From positions 1-6,841 of the forward strand of contig JALTEE010000326.1 in assembly GCA_027007865.1 (NCBI GenBank): DNA of 6,841 nt, given 5' to 3'. Origin of the DNA: a bacterium. Its GTDB lineage: Bacteria; UBP14; UBA6098; B30-G16. Shown piece after piece: positions 1 to 4,624 of the stretch (position 1 is the stretch's first letter; each line of letters starts with the position of its first letter). Below the pieces are notes generated by a model, which was not told the DNA's origin, did not search any database, and saw only the letters and a list, made by a program, of their open reading frames with translations. The translations under genes were made by a program, and so were the position numbers.

Positions 1-19
1 CATTATAATTACTAAACAT
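1..19 (-). other. Possible start of a third gene in the sigma operon (truncated by the window edge)
   Basis: On the minus strand an ATG at 19-17 follows directly on the TAA stop (22-20) of the small membrane protein gene, and its frame stays open to the window edge. A second ATG lies at 3-1. Neither has a clear Shine-Dalgarno site, and only six codons are visible. A third co-transcribed gene would be normal behind a sigma/anti-sigma pair, but this stretch could equally be non-coding. Confidence 0.15.
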
Positions 20-439
20 TTACATATTGTTCATAGCGATTAAAATTTCTTCCTGCTCGTCTCTTGGCAAAGCGCTCACTGCATCTTCGACATCGATTTG
101 CGAAAGAATTGCCTCTTCGATTTCATCTTCGTCGCTGTCGGCAAGTTGAATCGTGATTTCTTCCGATGGCATAGTAGAAACTTCTTCGATAAGTTCGTCG
201 TCGGAAAGATATGATAGTTCCCAATAGTCGTAGTTCTGCGCTTGATTTTTGGGCAGCGCCGTGATTATAGCAAGGACAATCACCGCAGCGGTTGCGACGG
301 CGATGCGCACCTTTACGATAATCCTGTGTCGTCTAACGCGACGCCATACTCCCTTGCGAATTGCATCGCTATCGCTGGTAGTGAGCATCGGTTCGGCGCC
401 GTCGAAAATGTTTTCTATGTTTTTGAATTCATCACTCAT
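20..439 (-). CDS. Single-pass membrane protein, probable anti-sigma factor for the adjacent ECF sigma factor
   Basis: The protein has 139 residues. The visible layout is a short N-terminal segment (about residues 1-40) ending in a strongly basic stretch (RRVRRHR, 33-39), one hydrophobic membrane helix (about 43-62), and a very acidic C-terminal part (about 75-130) rich in Asp and Glu. The basic residues before the helix predict an N-in, C-out topology. That is the arrangement of membrane anti-sigma factors, whose cytoplasmic N-terminus holds the sigma factor. It has no cysteine, so it lacks the His-Cys-Cys zinc motif of the ZAS class, and its cytoplasmic part is short. The ATG start at 439-437 was chosen because GGAG sits 7 bases upstream; a longer frame opening with TTG at 463 would bury that site. 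The gene begins 30 bases after the sigma gene stop. The assignment rests on position and topology, not on a recognised domain; a general membrane protein is the alternative. Confidence 0.6.
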   Translation of the reverse strand: MSDEFKNIENIFDGAEPMLTTSDSDAIRKGVWRRVRRHRIIVKVRIAVATAAVIVLAIITALPKNQAQNYDYWELSYLSDDELIEEVSTMPSEEITIQLADSDEDEIEEAILSQIDVEDAVSALPRDEQEEILIAMNNM

Positions 440-446
440 TTCAAAA

Positions 447-450
447 CTCC
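447..450 (-). promoter_or_regulatory. Ribosome binding site that decides the anti-sigma start
   Basis: GGAG on the minus strand lies 7 bases before the ATG at 439-437. It lies inside the longer frame that opens with TTG at 463, so it supports the shorter protein. Confidence 0.75.
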
Positions 451-469
451 ATAAATATTTCAAAATTTA

Positions 470-1039
470 CTAAAAATTTGCGATTTTTCCGCGCAGCACT
501 TTTCGCATTTTCTCTGTGGCGCGATGTGTCAATGTTTTCACTGTTCCTTCGGTAACCTTCATAACTTTTGCGCTGTCTCCAACCGACAATTTCTGCTCGA
601 ATCTGAGAACAAATGCCGCTCGCTCTCTCGGTGTAAGTGTATTCATCGCTTGCGAAATCATCTTTTTGTGCGCATCGGCATCGATGCTGTCGTCCCAGTT
701 CGGTGATTTTCCGAGACCGATTATGTTCTCGACTTCAGTAAAAATCTTTTTCCGCCTATATCTCGAAATACATAGATTTGTCGCGATTTTTTCGAGATAG
801 AGTCGAAAACCGCTGTCTCCGCGAAATTTTTTTAAAGAACGATAAGCGCGATAAAATGTATCTTGAACTACATCGAGCGCGTCGTCTCTGTTGTCGAGCA
901 TCCTATATGCAAGTTTGAAAATTTCATTTTGATGAATGGACATAAGTTTATCAAATGCTTCTGCACTACCATTTTTCGCGTCTTCGATGAGTTCGGACTC
1001 CACATCGCTGCTCCGAGTTTTTTCTTTTGCTTTCGACAT
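470..1039 (-). CDS. ECF (group 4) RNA polymerase sigma factor, RpoE-like
   Basis: This 189-residue protein has the two-domain layout of ECF sigma factors, which redirect RNA polymerase to a small stress or envelope regulon. Sigma region 2 covers about residues 25-97, with the conserved run DALDVVQDTFYRAYRSLKKF at 53-72 (region 2.2, core binding) and IATNLCISRYRR at 85-96 (region 2.4, recognition of the -10 element). Region 4 covers about 128-182: LTPRERAAFVLRF (135-147) leads into a helix-turn-helix with EGTVKTLTHRATEKMRK (164-180), which would read the -35 element. Region 3 is absent, as expected for this class. Length is typical. A small membrane protein gene follows 30 bases downstream and is the likely anti-sigma partner. 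The Trp usual in the region 2.3/2.4 segment is replaced (GFRLYLEKIA). The target regulon cannot be read from the window. Confidence 0.93.
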   Translation of the reverse strand: MSKAKEKTRSSDVESELIEDAKNGSAEAFDKLMSIHQNEIFKLAYRMLDNRDDALDVVQDTFYRAYRSLKKFRGDSGFRLYLEKIATNLCISRYRRKKIFTEVENIIGLGKSPNWDDSIDADAHKKMISQAMNTLTPRERAAFVLRFEQKLSVGDSAKVMKVTEGTVKTLTHRATEKMRKVLRGKIANF

Positions 1040-1054
1040 AATAGACGCTATAAA

Positions 1055-1060
1055 CTCCTT
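1055..1060 (-). promoter_or_regulatory. Probable Shine-Dalgarno of the sigma factor gene, unusually far from the ATG
   Basis: AAGGAG on the minus strand lies 15 bases before the ATG at 1039-1037, well beyond the usual 5-10. The only in-frame alternatives nearer to it are ATT and ATA codons. Either translation is weak, or an unusual start is used. Confidence 0.45.
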
Positions 1061-1097
1061 AGGGTTGACAAAAAAATGAGTTTCGAGTTATCGGGAT

Positions 1098-1131
1098 GGA
1101 GAATTTGTGCTGATTGTCGGGCGAATTCTCC
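1098..1131. repeat. Inverted repeat upstream of the sigma factor gene
   Basis: GGAGAATT at 1098-1105 and AATTCTCC at 1124-1131 form a perfect 8-bp inverted repeat with an 18-base loop, in the 131-base spacer between the sigma gene and the gene upstream of it. The heptamer AGTTATC also occurs on both sides of it (1086-1092 and 1140-1146). It could be an operator or an RNA hairpin in the 5' leader. It does not look like a standard terminator: it is A+T-rich, and on the minus strand the nearest T run (1076-1070) begins about 20 bases after the second arm. Confidence 0.4.
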
Positions 1132-1170
1132 TATAAATAAGTTATCATTTGCTGTTCTCTATTTTGCATT

Positions 1171-2214
1171 TTATCCGAGTTTTATAAAGAAATATTTATC
1201 CCGTGATAATTTTTTCAGGTTAAAATCGCCAATGTATCGCCATTCGCATTCTTCGTGCCATTTCTTACCGTTGCCGTTCGGCTGGTAAAATGCTCGCTCG
1301 CTTTTTGAAAGTTTTTTATAAACTTCGTCGTTTCCATATATTACAGGTTTTGCCCCGATGGATCCTGCCAAGTGTTTATCCACAGCGACGCCGAACGGCT
1401 CGAAATTATATCTACCCAATCCTGTTCGCCAACGCATCAATTTCAGTGCTTCCGCTGGCGGCAATTCTGTGAACGAAACCACAGGAATATCTCCGCGAAT
1501 CATCGTCGAAGAAGCGCTTATGCGCTCTGTCTGCTCGATTCGCTCCAATGTTCTTCTCGCCGAATGTGGATTTTCATCGCCACTCGACACGAGCATCTCA
1601 TAATATCTCGCCTTTTTTCCGCCGACCCATTTACCCGAATGGGAATGTGTCCAATGAGTTAGATATTTCCAACCGCTTGGTGGATATTGCCGTTCTACAG
1701 CATTGAAATCTATGTCATATTTCGGAATTTTCCGCTTTTTATATAGCGTTTTGAACTTTTTCACAAAATCGCTTTCGGTTTTCATCGAGAAAAGTGGCAA
1801 TAGCGTGCTATTTTTGCGAATAGAGATTGGATAAATGCGGTCTGCGAGCGAAATTATCGTCTCATCGCGCTTGTGCCAATTTGCTCGCGTATTTTTATTG
1901 CTGGCAAGGATAAATTTGAAATCGGTTCTATCTATATCGAGTTCGAATTCGGCAATAGTCTTGTCTGCTGCGCTATATGCGGATTCCAGCGACGAGATAG
2001 GATAAATTACGAGTTGCCTTCCGCCAAAATAGTTTGCCGACCACATAACAAGTTCATAAGTATTCATTCCAATCGAAGATAGGATTGTATATCTATTTTT
2101 CACGGCATCCTGCACCGCTGCGACGGTATTTTTCACCCACAAATCGTTTCCGCACGGAAACTTGCTCTGGCGTGAATTTATTATCGCTGCAAAATGTTCT
2201 GTGTTTATTGACAT
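1171..2214 (-). CDS. Unrecognised two-domain protein: SLOG/DprA-like N-terminus and possible ADP-ribosyltransferase-like C-terminus
   Basis: I do not recognise this 347-residue protein as a named family. Residues about 38-145 read like a Rossmann-type SLOG (DprA/LOG) fold: a strand into SSIGMNTYE (46-54), then a helix, FGGRQLVIYP (63-72), and later KRDETIISLADRIYPISIR (115-133), whose RD...AD pattern resembles the second half of such domains, which bind nucleotides. Residues about 180-335 form a second domain with YLTHWTHSHSG (184-194), IRGDIPVVSFTELPP (239-253), EPFGVAV (272-278), KPVIYG (289-294) and EECEWRYIGD (321-330). The spaced His, Ser/Thr and Glu resemble the triad order of ADP-ribosyltransferase-like domains (DarT/DUF4433, DUF2971-like). 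No signal peptide or membrane helix is seen, so it is probably cytoplasmic. The ATG at 2214 has GGAG 9 bases upstream. The neighbours do not indicate a role: sigma operon downstream on the same strand, GlmL divergent. The gene is sure; both domain assignments are inference from motifs. Confidence 0.85.
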   Translation of the reverse strand: MSINTEHFAAIINSRQSKFPCGNDLWVKNTVAAVQDAVKNRYTILSSIGMNTYELVMWSANYFGGRQLVIYPISSLESAYSAADKTIAEFELDIDRTDFKFILASNKNTRANWHKRDETIISLADRIYPISIRKNSTLLPLFSMKTESDFVKKFKTLYKKRKIPKYDIDFNAVERQYPPSGWKYLTHWTHSHSGKWVGGKKARYYEMLVSSGDENPHSARRTLERIEQTERISASSTMIRGDIPVVSFTELPPAEALKLMRWRTGLGRYNFEPFGVAVDKHLAGSIGAKPVIYGNDEVYKKLSKSERAFYQPNGNGKKWHEECEWRYIGDFNLKKLSRDKYFFIKLG

Positions 2215-2320
2215 AGTTCGATTCTCCAGAAAATATTCTAAATTTATAAATAAGGCGATTTAAAAACTAATATACTGTCTCGAACAAGGTTAGTAAATGA
2301 TGAAAATTTAGAGAACTAAA

Positions 2321-2338
2321 ATCTATCCAATATCTATC
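2321..2338. repeat. Pair of 7-bp direct repeats one helical turn apart
   Basis: ATCTATC occurs at 2321-2327 and again at 2332-2338, a period of 11 bases, in the middle of the divergent spacer. Same-face direct repeats like this can be binding sites for a regulator, but the sequence is A+T-rich and short, so chance is possible. Confidence 0.3.
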
Positions 2339-2405
2339 AAAAAAGCACTATGAAATATATATTTTCTATTTGCTTTTCCAATTATATATAGTTTATTTAA
2401 TGAAT

Positions 2406-2411
2406 TATAAT
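2406..2411 (+). promoter_or_regulatory. Candidate -10 element for the GlmL-family gene
   Basis: The hexamer is an exact TATAAT. Transcription would begin near 2418 and give a leader of about 24 bases that still includes the AAAGGAG ribosome site. The -35 region is poor, and the background is A+T-rich. Confidence 0.35.
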
Positions 2412-2425
2412 TATCATCATTCGAG

Positions 2426-2432
2426 AAAGGAG
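2426..2432 (+). promoter_or_regulatory. Ribosome binding site that decides the GlmL start
   Basis: AAAGGAG lies 9 bases before the ATG at 2442. The frame opens earlier, at 2370, but those 24 codons encode a low-complexity stretch over promoter-like DNA and contain this site, so 2442 is the likely start. Confidence 0.85.
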
Positions 2433-2441
2433 ACTAACTGT

Positions 2442-4271
2442 ATGAAACCAGAGGAAATAAATGTAATTCTCGCAACCGACTGCGGCAGCACGACAACCAA
2501 AGCAATTTTGATAGAAAAACGAGACGGTGAATACCGCCTTGTTGTGCGCGGCGAAGCGCCTACAACGGTCGAAGCACCATTTGAAGATGTTACTATGGGC
2601 GTGCTCAATTCCGTGAACGAGGTTGAAGAACTGGCTAAAAGAAAATTCATCGACAGTTCCGGTCAGATAATACGTCCCGTTAGCGGCGATAAAGGTGCGG
2701 ACATTTATGTTTCTACATCTTCCGCTGGCGGCGGACTTCAAATGATGGTTATCGGTCTAATTCGCAGTATGACCGCCGAAAGTGCCGAGCGCGCTGCTCT
2801 CGGCGCAGGCGCTATTGTAATGGATGTTATTGCTGCTAACGACAAAAGGCCGACTCACGAGCAAATCGAACGAATTCGTAGATTGCGACCAGATATGATT
2901 CTTCTTGCGGGCGGCGTGAATGGCGGAAATATTCGACAAGTTGTTCAAATGGCGGAGCTAATAGCGGCTGCCGCTCCAAAACCAAGATTGGGAATGTCAT
3001 ACAAACTCCCCATCATCTATGCAGGAAACAAAGATGCGAGTGATGAAGTAAAAAAGACTCTCGGAGACAAAGTCCAATTAAACATTGTGGACAATCTCCG
3101 ACCTACACTGGACATCGAAAATCTCGAGCCTGCTCGAAAAGAAATCCACAATCTTTTTATGGAACATGTGATGGCGCAGGCGCCGGGATACAAAAAGTTA
3201 ATGGGCTGGACAGATGCGCCGATTCGTCCCACGCCGGGTGCTGTCGGTGATATGATGAAACTCGTCGCCGACGAGGAAAATATCCAAGTTCTCGGCGTGG
3301 ATATTGGCGGTGCGACGACAGATGTTTTCTCCGTATTTCGCGACAGCAAAGAAATTCCGCAGTTTAACAGAACAGTTTCCGCAAACCTCGGTATGAGTTA
3401 TTCGATATCGAATGTTTTCACCGAAGCAGGAATTAAAAATGTTATGCGCTGGATACCGTTCGATATGGACGAGCAAGCCCTTCAAAATCAGGTGAAGAAC
3501 AAAATGATTCGTCCGACGACAATCCCGCAAACGATGGACACTTTACTATTTGAGCAGGCGCTTGCGAGAGAAGCGCTCAGACTCGCATTCTATCATCACA
3601 AAACTTTTGCAACCGAGTTGAAAGGCGTGCAGAAAAAGCGCACTGTTTCCGATACATTCGACCAATCCGCAGAGGTTGCGAATACTCTCGTCGATATGCC
3701 GAGCCTCGATTTAATCATCGGTTCCGGTGGAGTTCTTTCTCACGCACCGCGGCGGAATCAGGCTGCAATGATGATGATAGACGCATTTCAGCCAATGGGA
3801 ATAACACAACTTGCGGTAGACTCCATTTTTATGATGCCTCATCTCGGCGTGCTGGCGCAGGTTCACAAAGATGCCGCACTACAAGTATTCCACCGAGATT
3901 GCCTTATCAAACTCGGAACCTGCATAACACCTATCGGAATAGAAAAGGAGGAAAGAAAAATCCTCGAATTCGACATCGAATTCCCAGATGGTGAAAAAGA
4001 AAGTGGCGAATTGAAATTCGGCGAGATGATGCTGTACCCTCTCGAAGTCGATAAGAGTGCAAAGGTGCGCTTAAAGCCCCTTCGCGGCTTCGACCTCGGC
4101 AGTGGAAAAGGAAAAACTATCGAGACTACAGTCTGGGGAGGCGTCGTTGGAATAATATTCGATGGAAGAGGACGACCACTGTATATTCCCGAAGAAAAAG
4201 GTCAGAGAATCCAAAAATTACAGGATTGGATGCTGACATTGAAAGCGTATCCGGAAGAAATTTTCAAATAG
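2442..4271 (+). CDS. glmL: GlmL/MutL-family protein (ASKHA-fold ATPase associated with B12-dependent glutamate/methylaspartate mutase)
   Basis: The 609-residue protein has the nucleotide-binding motifs of the actin/Hsp70/sugar-kinase superfamily: phosphate-1 loop LATDCGSTTTKA (10-21), phosphate-2 loop VLGVDIGGATTDV (283-295) and adenosine motif LIIGSGGVLSHAP (424-436). Stretches such as STSSAGGGLQMMVIGL (91-106) and MILLAGGVNGGN (152-163) are typical of the GlmL family, named after the gene between the two methylaspartate mutase subunit genes (glmS, glmE) of clostridia. The family is thought to act as an ATP-dependent accessory or reactivating factor for B12 mutases, though direct proof of function is thin. 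Classic clostridial GlmL has about 460 residues. This one carries about 110-140 more at the C-terminus, including WGGVVGIIFDGRGRPLY (565-581), as in the longer 'glutamate mutase L' forms. No mutase subunit is visible nearby, so the partner is unknown. It may share a transcript with the rpoZ-like gene 84 bases downstream. The start at 2442 is supported by AAAGGAG. Confidence 0.88.
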   Translation: MKPEEINVILATDCGSTTTKAILIEKRDGEYRLVVRGEAPTTVEAPFEDVTMGVLNSVNEVEELAKRKFIDSSGQIIRPVSGDKGADIYVSTSSAGGGLQMMVIGLIRSMTAESAERAALGAGAIVMDVIAANDKRPTHEQIERIRRLRPDMILLAGGVNGGNIRQVVQMAELIAAAAPKPRLGMSYKLPIIYAGNKDASDEVKKTLGDKVQLNIVDNLRPTLDIENLEPARKEIHNLFMEHVMAQAPGYKKLMGWTDAPIRPTPGAVGDMMKLVADEENIQVLGVDIGGATTDVFSVFRDSKEIPQFNRTVSANLGMSYSISNVFTEAGIKNVMRWIPFDMDEQALQNQVKNKMIRPTTIPQTMDTLLFEQALAREALRLAFYHHKTFATELKGVQKKRTVSDTFDQSAEVANTLVDMPSLDLIIGSGGVLSHAPRRNQAAMMMIDAFQPMGITQLAVDSIFMMPHLGVLAQVHKDAALQVFHRDCLIKLGTCITPIGIEKEERKILEFDIEFPDGEKESGELKFGEMMLYPLEVDKSAKVRLKPLRGFDLGSGKGKTIETTVWGGVVGIIFDGRGRPLYIPEEKGQRIQKLQDWMLTLKAYPEEIFK

Positions 4272-4282
4272 CCGAATTAGAT

Positions 4283-4345
4283 ATGAATGCGATGAAAAAG
4301 ATGCAAATTTTTATCGTTCAACAAGAGAGAAAAATAATCAAATAG
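4283..4345 (+). CDS. Possible 20-codon leader ORF between GlmL and rpoZ
   Basis: ATG at 4283 opens a 20-codon frame (MNAMKKMQIFIVQQERKIIK) whose TAG stop at 4343-4345 overlaps the AGGAGG ribosome site (4344-4349) of the next gene. Ribosomes stopping there could affect rpoZ initiation. There is no good Shine-Dalgarno before it, and so short a frame can arise by chance. Confidence 0.15.
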   Translation: MNAMKKMQIFIVQQERKIIK

Positions 4346-4355
4346 GAGGCTCGAT

Positions 4356-4622
4356 ATGCAGTCCAAGAAATACATTTTCACACATCGCGGTGCAATAGAG
4401 GACAAAACGGAACTATTCAATCCTGACCTCAGCAATATAACAAAATATGAACTCGTGCAGCTCATATCTAAGCGTGCGCGGGAAATCAATCGTATGCGAA
4501 TAGAGCTGCAGAAAAAATACCGAGTTCATCTAATCGAGAAGAAAAAACCCACGATGGTTGCGCTTATGGAATATCTCGATGGAGAACTAAAACCGACCTA
4601 TGAACCCAAGAGCGAGGAATAA
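4356..4622 (+). CDS. rpoZ: RNA polymerase omega subunit-like protein (RpoZ/Rpb6 family)
   Basis: The 88-residue protein carries the two conserved blocks of omega: NITKYELVQLISKRAREIN (27-45), matching the family pattern of a Tyr/Phe-x-Leu-Val strand-helix followed by Ala-Lys-Arg-Ala-Arg-x-Ile, and KKPTMVALMEYLDGELK (63-79), matching the lysine-x-threonine...alanine-leucine...glutamate-x-glycine block. Omega binds the beta-prime subunit and helps assemble and stabilise RNA polymerase. Length is normal for omega (about 60-100 residues). About 25 extra N-terminal residues precede the first block. The ATG has AGGAGG 6 bases upstream, the strongest ribosome site in the window. gyrA starts two bases after its stop, so the two are co-transcribed. 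The usual neighbour gmk is not seen. The call is from motif only and the sequence is divergent. Confidence 0.78.
   Translation: MQSKKYIFTHRGAIEDKTELFNPDLSNITKYELVQLISKRAREINRMRIELQKKYRVHLIEKKKPTMVALMEYLDGELKPTYEPKSEE
4614..4618 (+). promoter_or_regulatory. Ribosome binding site that decides the gyrA TTG start
   Basis: GAGGA lies within the last codons of rpoZ, 6 bases before TTG at 4625. The first ATG in the gyrA frame is codon 19, which would remove residues that normally precede the conserved N-terminal helix, so TTG is preferred. Confidence 0.65.
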
Positions 4623-4624
4623 AA

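Larger units (their letters stand above)
2215..2441. promoter_or_regulatory. A+T-rich divergent promoter region
   Basis: This 227-base spacer lies between two genes transcribed away from each other, so it must hold promoters for both. It is markedly richer in A+T than the flanking genes. On the plus strand a perfect TATAAT lies at 2406-2411, about 30 bases before the GlmL start, but no good -35 hexamer is placed 16-18 bases upstream. No convincing promoter was found for the minus-strand gene. Confidence 0.5.

Noticed and set aside
440..463. Eight-codon N-terminal extension of the membrane protein from a TTG at 463
   Set aside because: The extension contains the GGAG site that serves the ATG at 439, and no site supports the TTG.
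1065..1093. TTGACA followed 17 bases later by TTATCG on the plus strand, resembling a promoter
   Set aside because: The -10 match is weak and it points into genes on the opposite strand, with no plus-strand gene downstream.
863..1288. Open frame of 141 codons on the plus strand
   Set aside because: It runs opposite the sigma factor and the 347-residue protein and crosses their spacer. The translation is Phe/Cys-rich, as expected for a shadow frame.
2353..2364. 12-bp palindrome AAATATATATTT
   Set aside because: Pure A+T palindromes are expected by chance in so A+T-rich a spacer, and nothing ties it to a regulator.
2370..2441. 24-codon N-terminal extension of the GlmL-family protein
   Set aside because: It covers a TATAAT element and the AAAGGAG site, and the family's first conserved motif sits at the normal distance from the ATG at 2442.
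2397..2741. Open frame of 114 codons on the minus strand
   Set aside because: It is opposite the N-terminal part of the GlmL-family gene, which has clear ATPase motifs, and it covers that gene's ribosome site.
4272..4355. Possible terminator between the GlmL-family gene and the rpoZ-like gene
   Set aside because: No G+C-rich hairpin with a T run is visible there.
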